Positions 26,357 through 33,185 of a stretch of 64,000 nt of DNA are shown piece after piece. A program made the translations under genes and the position numbers. Origin of the DNA: Stutzerimonas kunmingensis (GTDB taxonomy: Bacteria > Pseudomonadota > Gammaproteobacteria > Pseudomonadales > Pseudomonadaceae); NCBI RefSeq assembly GCF_900114065.1, contig NZ_FORS01000008.1, forward strand, positions 62,001 through 126,000. The letters are read 5' to 3'. The notes under the pieces were generated by a model. The model was not told where the DNA came from. It searched no databases and saw only the letters and a list, made by a program, of their open reading frames with translations. Numbering within the stretch: the first letter of the stretch is position 1; each line of letters opens with the position of its first letter.

Positions 26357-26817
26357 ATGTGCACGGCCTGGAATTCCCCGACTCGCTGCGTTACGCCCCG
26401 GAGCACAGCCTGTGGCTGCGCGAGGAAGCCGACGGCAGCCTGACCATCGGCCTGACCGCCTATGGCTGCGCGCTGTACGGCCAGATATTCGCTTTCACGC
26501 CCAAGCGCGTCGGCGCACGCATCGAGCGCGAGCGCAGCTTCGGCGTGGTCGAGTTCGCCAAGGCCGCCTCGTCGGCACGCAGCCCGGTCGCCGGTGAGCT
26601 GCTGGCGGTGAACGAAGCACTGCTACAGCGTCCGGCTCTGATCAATCAGGATTGTTATGGGGAGGGCTGGATGGTCCGCCTGCAGCCAACGGATTGGGCT
26701 GCCATGCGCGACGAATTCCCGCTGGGTGAGGCCGCAGCAGCGGCCATCGCCGAACGTATGCGGCTCGACAACTTCGACCCCGCCAACGCCCATGTGCAGG
26801 CGTTGCAATGGAAATAG
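26353..26817 (+). CDS. GcvH-like lipoyl-domain protein
   Basis: 154 residues, similar to glycine cleavage H protein but divergent. The lipoyl-type region contains GVVEFAKAASSARSPVAGELLAVNEAL, where Lys in FAKAAS aligns with the lipoylated Lys of the H protein (ESVKAAS). The central aspects Y-G-x-I-x-x-F and the following NQDCYGEGWMVRLQP also resemble GcvH. No other glycine cleavage gene is adjacent. GcvH-like proteins that partner DsrE-type proteins are known in lipoate-linked sulfur oxidation (sHdr/LbpA type), but no sHdr genes are seen. Coupled to the DsrE-like gene by a 4-bp overlap. Confidence 0.75.
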   Translation: MNVHGLEFPDSLRYAPEHSLWLREEADGSLTIGLTAYGCALYGQIFAFTPKRVGARIERERSFGVVEFAKAASSARSPVAGELLAVNEALLQRPALINQDCYGEGWMVRLQPTDWAAMRDEFPLGEAAAAAIAERMRLDNFDPANAHVQALQWK

Positions 26818-26830
26818 GCGCCGGCGCCTA

Positions 26831-27104
26831 CGTAGGGTGGGCTTCAGCCCATCAAGCCAATACCAATCGACAAAGCCCTAGCGATTGCACCGCGCCGCGC
26901 TCAAGGCTTATCCGGCGTCGACCCCTCGAGAACCTTGTCGCAACGCCCTGATCGCATGGCCATGCAACGTAGGGTGGGCTTCAGCCCACCAAGCCAACAA
27001 CAATCGATCACCTGGCGATTGCACCGCTCCGCGCTCAAGACTTATCCGGCGTCGACCCCTCGAGAACCTTGTCGCAACTCGCCTTGATCGCATGGTCCAG
27101 CTGC
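26831..27104. repeat. Imperfect 137-bp tandem duplication
   Basis: The segment starting CGTAGGGTGGGCTTCAGCCC at 26831 is repeated from 26968, offset 137 bp. The two copies match over most of their length, including GCGTCGACCCCTCGAGAACC in both, and fade near 27095. The right copy contains the 3' end of the gene at 27035-27352; the left copy is therefore a stranded duplicate of that gene's tail plus the adjacent REP-like sequence. Confidence 0.85.
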
Positions 27105-27352
27105 CGGATACAGATATCGATCGCCATGTCGCGCGTACGCTTGTTCTTCCACTCCAGCTCGGCCAGCGTCTCGATCAGATCCTGATGGCCATTCTCGTTG
27201 ACCAACATCCCGTGCTGCACCGTCAGCGTCCGTCCCTGAAAGCTCAGCCGAACAGGCTCACGCCCCACGAGGGATGCACCTTCAGCTAGCAGACACTCGA
27301 TGTGGTCACGCAGCGCATGAAACGCCCGACGCTCATCTGGCGGGTTACCCAA
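27035..27352 (-). CDS. Hypothetical protein, 105 residues
   Basis: Small soluble protein, no signal peptide or membrane segment. It contains a His/Arg-rich N-terminal helix (RRAFHALRDHIECLL), a strand pair RLSFQGRTLTVQHGMLV and a charged helix (ETLAELEWKNKRTRD). I do not recognise the family. The last ~20 codons lie within the right copy of a 137-bp tandem duplication; the left copy holds an extra tail without a gene front. Start at 27352 (ATG after GGTGTCTTGGGTAACCC-type leader) is the only one giving the full frame. Confidence 0.55.
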   Translation of the reverse strand: MGNPPDERRAFHALRDHIECLLAEGASLVGREPVRLSFQGRTLTVQHGMLVNENGHQDLIETLAELEWKNKRTRDMAIDICIRQLDHAIKASCDKVLEGSTPDKS

Positions 27353-27576
27353 GACACCTCTCCTATCCCTGGAAAGAAAAGCCGCGATTGTGACGCGCTT
27401 CGCGCTGGAGTGCGATGGCTTTTTGATATTGCGAAGTGAGGCGGGCTGTCGCAGGCTGTTTGCGTGGGGTGAGGCGCGCGGCGCGAGAATCGAGATGACG
27501 TGCAGTCGAATTCGCTACTCGGTTCTCTGTAGCCCCCGGCACATCAAAGGCTCCCCATTTAACGGGTTGCTCATCG
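27353..27576. other. Intergenic gap with no gene seen
   Basis: 224 bp between two leftward genes. A minus-strand open frame crosses it, but it has an Arg/Ser-rich composition without a ribosome site and looks like a by-product of GC bias. Confidence 0.5.
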
Positions 27577-27900
27577 CTACGACTTACAGCGGCTCTTCCA
27601 GATAAGCGCGAACTCCACCGGCGCATCCGCTGTTCGCAAGAGCACATGTCCGCTGTCGAGAACGATGAAGCGCCTACGCGTTACCTTGATTCCAGAGTCG
27701 CTGAGGTAACTCACTTCGCCACAGCCGTTTCGTTCATCCCTAAACGTTGCCGTATCCGGACGGCTCAAGGTCTGCTGAACCTGATGGCGAGCATATTTGG
27801 CCGCCGCATCAGGCTCGCTCGGGTGCCCGCAGCTGCGTGCCAACAGAGCCAGCACTGCGGCGGCGACCAGCAAGGCTCCGGCTATTACTGGCCTAGACAA
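27577..27900 (-). CDS. Small membrane-anchored protein, paralog of the next gene
   Basis: 107 residues with an N-terminal hydrophobic helix (VIAGALLVAAAVLALLARSCG) and a ~75-residue periplasmic-type domain. Its pattern RPDTATFRD...CGEV...RRFIVLDSGH...FALIWKSRC matches the neighbouring gene at 27885-28250 position for position, so the two are paralogs. Two Cys (in CGEV and near the C-terminus) are conserved between them and could form a disulfide. The N-terminal helix could be a signal anchor or, with Cys at SCG, a lipoprotein-like signal. Its start lies within the end of the upstream gene (16-bp overlap). Function unknown. Confidence 0.6.
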   Translation of the reverse strand: MSRPVIAGALLVAAAVLALLARSCGHPSEPDAAAKYARHQVQQTLSRPDTATFRDERNGCGEVSYLSDSGIKVTRRRFIVLDSGHVLLRTADAPVEFALIWKSRCKS

Positions 27901-28250
27901 AATCGAGTCCAGAGGTGCTCAAAGGCTGGATCATCATACGTAGCCTCCACTAGCGCTTCGTTCCCGCTGGTGGCTATGAACCGCCGATAACCGGATGCAC
28001 GACCGTAAAAATCGCGGTGTTTGAATTGTCCGCAACGGCCAACCTGATTGCGGAACTCCACAGTTTCGGGGTTGCTGACGTGGGCGAGTAGGGCGGACCG
28101 AGCTGCAGCCTCGGTCTTTTGCTGCGCGGGATCGTTGGCATCGGCGGGCGACATGGAACATTTCACAACGAGCAACAGGATGAGCGCCATGATGCTGGCG
28201 AGAACAAAGATCTTACCCGCCGCTTTTCCTGGCTGATTGATGCTCTTCAA
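27885..28250 (-). CDS. Small membrane-anchored protein, paralog of the previous gene
   Basis: 121 residues: N-terminal helix (IFVLASIMALILLLVVKCSM) followed by a charged stretch and the same domain as the 27577-27900 gene (NPETVEFRN...CGQF...YRRFIATSGNEALVEA...FEHLWTRFC). The repeated FR-N(x)G-CGxF and RRFI blocks and the terminal Cys are shared, indicating a tandem gene duplication. The upstream flank is 58 bp from the 3' end of the selenocysteine tRNA gene. Resembles small phage- or mobile-element-associated lipoprotein-like proteins, but I do not recognise a named family. Confidence 0.6.
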   Translation of the reverse strand: MKSINQPGKAAGKIFVLASIMALILLLVVKCSMSPADANDPAQQKTEAAARSALLAHVSNPETVEFRNQVGRCGQFKHRDFYGRASGYRRFIATSGNEALVEATYDDPAFEHLWTRFCLGQ

Positions 28251-28308
28251 CCTTTAGCCTCAGCTCTCTCGATGTGCCGATTCCACGATGCGACCGATAA
28301 GCCTAACT

Positions 28309-28404
28309 TGGCGGAAGGCAGTGGGAGTCGAACCCACCCGGGAGCGGCTGCCGCCCCCAACCGGGGTTGAAGCCCGGCCGCACCACCGGGTGCGATTGCC
28401 TTCC
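28309..28404 (-). tRNA. selC: Selenocysteine tRNA (tRNA-Sec, anticodon UCA)
   Basis: Intact 96-base gene read on the minus strand. The acceptor 5' strand starts GGAAGGCA and the 3' end is TGCCTTCC-G-CCA (CCA encoded). The anticodon loop is CTTCAAC with UCA, the T arm contains GGTTCGACTCC, and the long variable arm with 8-bp acceptor pairing gives the oversized tRNA-Sec shape. It delivers selenocysteine to the in-frame UGA of fdnG. Its 5' half (28367-28404, plus 2 flanking bases) is repeated at 31193-31232 beside selB. Confidence 0.97.
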
Positions 28405-28406
28405 TT
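28367..28406. repeat. Left copy of a 40-bp direct repeat (attachment site, in selC)
   Basis: Runs from the anticodon loop of selC through its 5' end and 2 bases beyond. The same 40 bases are present without mismatch at 31193-31232. This is the shape expected when an element recombines at a tRNA gene and restores the tRNA on one side. Confidence 0.85.
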
Positions 28407-28610
28407 GAATGATGGATTTGGCCTGTTTCTGTTGCGTCCGATTGAGAAATATCAACAGAACGGGCCGGGACGAAAGCTAGCATGTATCGCCGCTTGAGTG
28501 GCAACATCGAGCCGTGGCCCAAACCATCAGACGAGGCCACCTCCAGGCTGGCCAGCCAGCGCAGGAAGCGATCCGTAAGATATGACGAGCCCTAGGGACG
28601 GGAATGGAAT
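28407..28610. other. Island end without a gene
   Basis: 204 bp directly upstream (minus strand) of the restored selC. TTGATA on the minus strand at about 28453-28458 is a possible -35 element for selC, but I find no good -10 at the right spacing. No open frame with a ribosome site on either strand. Confidence 0.4.
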
Positions 28611-29162
28611 ATGAAGGCTGAATGGAACGACGCCCCGGACTACATCAGAAGGCGCCCCCGCAAGGGAGCTGTAGCATGGCTGATACCAGGGCTGATCGGC
28701 ACCGCGATCATGCTGGCCGCACTACAGATGGTGAGTTCGGCATTCCTCAAAGGCACCGCCCAGGGCATCGCCGATAAGCGCATCCAACCCAAGCCAGCCC
28801 CCGTCGCCGAGATCACACGAGCAGAGCCAGTATCGACGGAGGATTGGGACAGGGTAGTAGAGGAAGTGGCCGCAAGAGGTGCAACGCCTCAGTCGCAAAC
28901 GCCCCAGCCCCAAACGGCTACGGCAGAACCACCACCCAAGCAAACCGTATTCAATGACAAAAACTACGTTCCCCAGGGTGCGACCAATATCGTTCCAGCT
29001 ACTCGGGTAATCCCGGAGCCGGCCGTAACGATCCCAACCCGGCAAAAAGACATTGTAGTTGTAGGCAAAGAGCGACGGATCAGCGACTTTTGCCCAGGCG
29101 GGGAAGGGAGCATTGCTCGCAGAAACTGTAAATCGAGCGTTAATTTAAATTTGCGAAACTAA
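28611..29162 (+). CDS. Proline-rich single-pass membrane protein of unknown function
   Basis: 183 residues, ATG preceded by GGGAATGGAAT. Residues ~1-20 are charged (N-terminal cytoplasmic), followed by one transmembrane helix (AWLIPGLIGTAIMLAALQMV), then a ~130-residue tail rich in Pro, Gln, Thr and Ala (PQSQTPQPQTATAEPPPKQ) with two Cys near the C-terminus (DFCPGG and RRNCKSS). The protein resembles small inner-membrane or envelope-spanning accessory proteins. It is the left-most gene of the selC island and is GC-richer than the other two island genes, so it may have a different origin. Confidence 0.65.
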   Translation: MKAEWNDAPDYIRRRPRKGAVAWLIPGLIGTAIMLAALQMVSSAFLKGTAQGIADKRIQPKPAPVAEITRAEPVSTEDWDRVVEEVAARGATPQSQTPQPQTATAEPPPKQTVFNDKNYVPQGATNIVPATRVIPEPAVTIPTRQKDIVVVGKERRISDFCPGGEGSIARRNCKSSVNLNLRN

Positions 29163-29169
29163 ATATTTT

Positions 29170-29206
29170 TTAACTGATTAACTGATTAACTGATTAACTG
29201 ATTAAC
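29170..29206. repeat. Short tandem repeat, unit TTAACTGA
   Basis: Four and a half direct copies of the 8-base unit TTAACTGA, placed between the proline-rich gene and the next island gene. Such repeats can vary by slippage and change the spacing between a promoter and a gene start; here that would affect the gene beginning at 29227. Confidence 0.85.
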
Positions 29207-29226
29207 GGGTAGCGCACGAGGCTGTC

Positions 29227-29910
29227 GTGCGCATGAAGATTTGGGGAATTAAAATCAAAGCATTTAAATTTATCTGTAAGGTTGTTGCAGGAGTCGCCGC
29301 TGTAATAACTGCGCTGTCCGTATCGCTGTATTTCTTCTCAGATCAAATTCCGACGGCTTTAGATAAGTATTTTTATCGATCCAGCGTGTGGGACGGTAAC
29401 TGGTCATCGAATACTGAATACACGATTGCGCCCGGGTTGAGTGACTATGTTTCGCCAGACTCACCAAAAATCATCATTAGGCTGAAGCCGGATGCTGAAC
29501 GTGGCACTGTTCAAGGCGATATCATATCCGAGGGTCTTTGCGAACTGCAGCCTATTACATGGATATTCTACTTTGATAGCAAGAAGCCTAACTTTCTATC
29601 TTTTGGTCGTACCAGAGACTTTCAGGTGAGCTATCTTCGATCAGGTATAAAAGTGCCAATAGCCTTAGTTAGGGCGGAAATCCAAGAGCCCGTCGAAGAT
29701 ATACAGGTTTTAGTATTAAGCTTGATCGGCTCTCATGTTGACACTGCTTTTCCTCAAGTTGTTGGTGTCGCAAAAAATCTCAATGCTTTTGATGAAGATG
29801 TTGAGTATTTAAACGAGAGGTGTACGGATATAACTGTTCGATTTCATAAGTCGCTAGCCGATCATTGGAATAAGGATAAAAGTAAAGAGCGCCAAAAAGA
29901 TGATCGGTGA
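29227..29910 (+). CDS. Island protein 1: single-pass membrane protein with beta-rich domain
   Basis: 227 residues from a GTG at 29227 (CGAGG 5 bases upstream); the ATG at 29233 is nearly as good. One transmembrane helix at about residues 14-40 (VVAGVAAVITALSVSLYFF), then a ~170-residue domain that begins with W-D-G-N-W (SSVWDGNWSS) and has many short hydrophobic strands (IIIRLKPDAERGTVQG, WIFYFDSKK, IQVLVLSLIG). A TM helix followed by a W-x-G-x-W-led beta-rich domain resembles beta-barrel membrane effectors, but this is shape only. AT-rich unlike neighbours. The HEPN-like gene follows 62 bp later on the same strand, so they may form a two-gene unit. Confidence 0.55.
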   Translation: MRMKIWGIKIKAFKFICKVVAGVAAVITALSVSLYFFSDQIPTALDKYFYRSSVWDGNWSSNTEYTIAPGLSDYVSPDSPKIIIRLKPDAERGTVQGDIISEGLCELQPITWIFYFDSKKPNFLSFGRTRDFQVSYLRSGIKVPIALVRAEIQEPVEDIQVLVLSLIGSHVDTAFPQVVGVAKNLNAFDEDVEYLNERCTDITVRFHKSLADHWNKDKSKERQKDDR

Positions 29911-29972
29911 TGGTGGTACTTAGGCTCTGCCGTTCGTTTCGTTAGGCTTGTTCAGGATTATGAGGATAGGAC

Positions 29973-31061
29973 ATGGAAGAGGTTGATTCCTTCGTTGGGC
30001 CTCAGGTGCTTAGAGAAGTGCACCTAGCAGGCGGCGGTCGTGCGTTTAATGGGATGGATCAATACGTTGATCTGGAAACACCTACAATTCATGGAAAACA
30101 TCTAAGACTTAAATTGGCAAGTTTTTCTGCTTTGTATTCTGAGTTAAAGAAACTAAGGGTTCCTATTGTAGGGTGCGATTTTTTTCATACTCAAGACCAA
30201 GCTAGCGGACTCGTGCCGCCGGAATGGCGAGTTAAGTCAGTAACCGGGCCAGCGTGGCTATGTGCCGACCAAGGCCATAACTGGTCTTTTATACAGAATT
30301 CAGCCTTTGAAGAGAGGGACGGAGTTTTGTGCGACTTAGCTTCACGTCTTTCACACCAGATAAGAGCGTGTGAATGGCGCGTCAGGGAACTATCTAACTG
30401 CTATGCAAAGCAACTGGCTAGCAGCCTCCCTAAGAATTATAAAGAATCAGCTTTGTTCCTAGATGGCAATACATCTCAATGCTACATGGCGTTTCAATCC
30501 TTCCTTATTGATGCCTGCATACTGCGAGACTATTTGTGTGAGTTTTATTCGGCGGTAGTTTTGAGGAAAGATATTGCATCTGTTGGTGGCCTGATGAGCT
30601 ATTTTAAAAAAAATCCGCCCAATGATGCCGCAGGTAAAGAACTACAGGTTTCCGCAAATAACGGGCAATGGCTATGCGAGCTTGGAGCTTATCGTAATCT
30701 CGTAGTTCACGCTGCGCCGCTTTCTCAAGCTGGAGAGTCGCTCTATGCAGTGGTTAGGCATTTCCCCCTTCCGGAAGGGGAAAAGCTTCCTGCTGTTAAA
30801 CTACCGATTCCTAAGAATCCCTCTAGCCTTAGAGAGGCGCGCAATAATGGCGGCTATTTTGCAAATGTGGACTTTGCGCGCTTCTCAAATTCGGTTAAAG
30901 ACGTGGAAAACTGCAACGATGCATTAGAGTACAGCCACTTATGCATGCAGCTGCTCGGCGCACTATCTGGATCGATAGCGAAAATCTCTCCGCTGAAGCC
31001 AACCATTCCAATAGCTAAGCCACTGCCAGGGACTTTGAAAATCACGCCGATAGGCGAATAG
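29973..31061 (+). CDS. Island protein 2: HEPN-like protein with R-x4-H motif
   Basis: 362 residues, ATG preceded by GAGGATAGGACATGG-type leader (GAGGA). No signal peptide or membrane helix, so soluble. The C-terminal half (about 140-265) is predicted to be helical and contains YRNLVVH with Arg241 and His246: this R-N-x3-H pattern is the active-site signature of HEPN ribonucleases, and a long helix (SFLIDACILRDYLCEFY) precedes it as in HEPN domains. The N-terminal ~130 residues are unrecognised. HEPN proteins often act in toxin and anti-phage systems. Encoded in the selC island next to a membrane protein. The HEPN assignment rests on the motif and helical pattern, not on alignment. Confidence 0.5.
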   Translation: MEEVDSFVGPQVLREVHLAGGGRAFNGMDQYVDLETPTIHGKHLRLKLASFSALYSELKKLRVPIVGCDFFHTQDQASGLVPPEWRVKSVTGPAWLCADQGHNWSFIQNSAFEERDGVLCDLASRLSHQIRACEWRVRELSNCYAKQLASSLPKNYKESALFLDGNTSQCYMAFQSFLIDACILRDYLCEFYSAVVLRKDIASVGGLMSYFKKNPPNDAAGKELQVSANNGQWLCELGAYRNLVVHAAPLSQAGESLYAVVRHFPLPEGEKLPAVKLPIPKNPSSLREARNNGGYFANVDFARFSNSVKDVENCNDALEYSHLCMQLLGALSGSIAKISPLKPTIPIAKPLPGTLKITPIGE

Positions 31062-31192
31062 TATCCTTGGGGTCTTAGTGTCGAAACCAATGTGCGGTAT
31101 AGCCCAACGATAGCTGGCACAACCAAACAGGAACCGCTAATTGACCAGCTTTGGCCAACATAGGCCATTGATGTGCACGACAAAAACAGGAT
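31062..31192. other. Island right end without a gene
   Basis: 131 bp between the HEPN-like gene and the right 40-bp repeat. No open frame or hairpin of note. Confidence 0.4.
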
Positions 31193-31232
31193 TTGAAGCC
31201 CGGCCGCACCACCGGGTGCGATTGCCTTCCTT
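31193..31232. repeat. Right copy of the 40-bp direct repeat (selC half beside selB)
   Basis: Identical to 28367-28406. On the minus strand it is the 5' half of tRNA-Sec (acceptor, D arm, anticodon stem, UCA) and stops at the anticodon loop; no T arm follows. It begins 36 bases after the selB stop, in the place where selC follows selB, so it probably marks the original tRNA locus. Not a functional tRNA by itself. Confidence 0.8.
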
Positions 31233-31268
31233 ATCCGGTTTTGATGTGAGAAAGGAAGCGCGACCAGC

Positions 31269-33185
31269 CTAACCCAGGCCTGACTGGATCGCCAACGCGC
31301 TGTCTTGGCGGACTTTGCGTTCGTTGCCGAAGCGGCGGGTGAGGCCGATGCGGTCGAAGTGTTCGAGCAGTTGGATGCTGCGTTTGCGGCCGAGCTGGAT
31401 GCGGTCGCGGAAGGCGGCGGCGCGGATCACGCCGCTTTGTGCTTCCAGTTGCAGTACATGCCCCGCAAGTTGGCGAATGGTGAACTCGGGGTAGAACAAA
31501 TCTTTTACCACCTGTTGCAGCAGGCCGAGGCGGGCGAGCTTGCGGAGCAGGTTGCGCATCTGCGTTTCGTCGACACCGAGGTCGCGGGCCAGGTCGCGGA
31601 CCCAGGGTGGGTCGAACTGGCCGGCTTCGAGCAGCGGCCACAGGCGTTCCTTCAAACTTTCTTCCGCATCGCTCAGGCGTACCCGGTGATCGGGGTGGTG
31701 CAGCCAGGGGCCGCTGGTTTCGATGCTGCCGGCGGCCAGTGCCTGTTCCAGCAGGGCGATGAATACCGGCCGTTCCAGTTGCGGCAGCGCATAGCGGCGC
31801 AGGCGGTCGCGGTCGGGGCCGAGTTCGTCGGGTTGTTCTTCGTGGAAGCGTTGCAGGGCGCCGAGCAGGGTGACTTCGAGTTCGCTCCAGCGGGCCCTAT
31901 CGAACAATCGTGGGCCCAGTCGTGTGCTTATCTCCAATACGCCGTGCGGCAGCTGCCAGCCTTCGCGCGGGCGGTTGAACTGGCGTTCCAGGTTTTGCGG
32001 GTCGATGCCGTTGGTGGCGCTGGCGAGCAGCGGCGGCAATGCCTGCTCGAGGCTCGGCTGGTCGATGGCGCGAAGTTGTTCCAGCCGTGCGGCGCGGCGG
32101 CGATTGCGCGGTGGTGCGTACGGGTCGAGCACGCGGCCGCCGCCGAGGGTGCGCTGAGCGGACTGATCGCGCAGGACGATGCGGTCACCATGCACGGCGT
32201 GGCTCGGTGCATTCAGCAGTAGTTGGGCGAAGGCGCGTTCGCCCGGCGCCAGGCTCGCATCTTCGAGCAGGGCGACGCGGGCGGTGACGTCCTGGGCGCC
32301 GAGGTGTACGTGGACCGGCGTCCAGTGCTTGAGCTCGTGGGCTTCGCCGGGCAGCAGCTGGAAGTCGATATCGATGCGTTGGGTCGGTGCATGCTGCAGT
32401 GGGTGCAGCAGCCAGTCGCCGCGGTGGATCTGTTCCACTGCCAGCCGCTCACCGGCGAGATTCAACGCGACGCGCTGGCCGGCATGGGCTTCGCCCGCTT
32501 CACGGTTCTGCGCGTGCAGGCCGCGGACGCGCACGCGTTTGCCGGTGGGGCCGAGCAATAGTTCGTCGCCGATCCGCACGCGCCCGGCAAAGGCAGTGCC
32601 GGTGACCACCACGCCAGCGCCGGTAACGCTGAAGGCGCGGTCGATGGCCAGGCGGAAATGGCCGCTGTCGCTGCGTGCGGCGGTGCGTGCTGCTTCTTCG
32701 ATCAGCGCGGTGCGCAGGGCGTCGACGCCATCGCCGCGGATGCTGGAAACCGGAAAGATCGGCGCGCCGGCCAGTGGTCCGGCGGCCAGCAGGGCTTCGA
32801 TCTGCTGCTGGACTTCGGTGATGCGCACCGGCTCGACGCGGTCGATCTTGGTCAGCGCTACCAGCGCGCGGCGGATGCCGAGCAGTTCGACGATGGCCAG
32901 GTGTTCACGGGTCTGCGGCATCACGCCGTCATCGGCAGCCACCACCAGCAGCACGCAGTCGATGCCGCTGGCGCCGGCCAGCATGTTGTGCACGAAACGC
33001 TCATGGCCGGGCACGTCGATAAAGCCGGTGAGGCTGCCTTCACCTAGGTCGGCGTAGACGTAGCCGAGGTCGATGGTGATGCCGCGTTCGCGCTCTTCGC
33101 GGCGGCGGTCGCCCTGTTGCCCGGTGAGGGCTTGCAGTAGCGCGGTCTTGCCATGGTCGATATGGCCGGCGGTACCGACGATCAA
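31269..33185 (-). CDS. selB: Selenocysteine-specific elongation factor SelB (TTG start)
   Basis: 638 residues starting at a TTG at 33185-33183. The TTG is chosen because [14 protein letters not shown] begins exactly there, the normal SelB N-terminus, and GAGGAG precedes it by about 9 bases inside the selA end. The TTG overlaps the selA stop (TTGA), giving tight coupling. The GTPase domain has G1 (GHIDHGKT, 7-14), G3 (DVPGHERF) and G4 (TKID), followed by two EF-Tu-like beta domains and C-terminal winged-helix repeats that bind the SECIS RNA. It carries Sec-tRNA to the UGA codon of fdnG mRNA. Confidence 0.97.
   Translation of the reverse strand: MIVGTAGHIDHGKTALLQALTGQQGDRRREERERGITIDLGYVYADLGEGSLTGFIDVPGHERFVHNMLAGASGIDCVLLVVAADDGVMPQTREHLAIVELLGIRRALVALTKIDRVEPVRITEVQQQIEALLAAGPLAGAPIFPVSSIRGDGVDALRTALIEEAARTAARSDSGHFRLAIDRAFSVTGAGVVVTGTAFAGRVRIGDELLLGPTGKRVRVRGLHAQNREAGEAHAGQRVALNLAGERLAVEQIHRGDWLLHPLQHAPTQRIDIDFQLLPGEAHELKHWTPVHVHLGAQDVTARVALLEDASLAPGERAFAQLLLNAPSHAVHGDRIVLRDQSAQRTLGGGRVLDPYAPPRNRRRAARLEQLRAIDQPSLEQALPPLLASATNGIDPQNLERQFNRPREGWQLPHGVLEISTRLGPRLFDRARWSELEVTLLGALQRFHEEQPDELGPDRDRLRRYALPQLERPVFIALLEQALAAGSIETSGPWLHHPDHRVRLSDAEESLKERLWPLLEAGQFDPPWVRDLARDLGVDETQMRNLLRKLARLGLLQQVVKDLFYPEFTIRQLAGHVLQLEAQSGVIRAAAFRDRIQLGRKRSIQLLEHFDRIGLTRRFGNERKVRQDSALAIQSGLG

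Larger units (their letters stand above)
28407..31232. mobile_element. Small genomic island inserted in selC (no integrase seen)
   Basis: A 2.8-kb segment bounded by the perfect 40-bp direct repeat of the selC 5' half. Contents: a proline-rich membrane protein (28611-29162), an 8-bp tandem repeat, and two AT-rich genes (29227-29910, 29973-31061), whose base composition is clearly below that of the flanking DNA. selC is a known integration target for genomic islands in other bacteria. There is no integrase, transposase or toxin-antitoxin gene inside, so it is either a remnant or a satellite moved by another element's recombinase. Island status is inferred from the repeat and the base composition. 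Confidence 0.65.

Noticed and set aside
26908..27093. A 61-residue minus-strand gene between 26908 and 27093.
   Set aside because: It lies within the two copies of the 137-bp duplication, overlaps the tail of the real gene in another frame, and has no ribosome site.
27363..27647. A 94-residue minus-strand frame upstream of the small paralog genes.
   Set aside because: Arg/Ser/Ala-rich composition, no ribosome site, and it overlaps the end of the 27577-27900 gene in another frame.
29170..29206. A CRISPR-like array.
   Set aside because: The units are 8 bp and contiguous, with no spacers; it is a simple tandem repeat. No CRISPR array or cas gene was seen in the window.
31193..31232. A second tRNA gene beside selB.
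   Set aside because: Only the 5' half with the UCA anticodon is present. The T arm, long variable arm and CCA end are missing, so it is a repeat, not a tRNA gene.
28407..31232. A standard integrative element with its own integrase.
   Set aside because: No integrase, excisionase, relaxase or transposase is encoded between the repeats, so only the insertion footprint and cargo are reported.
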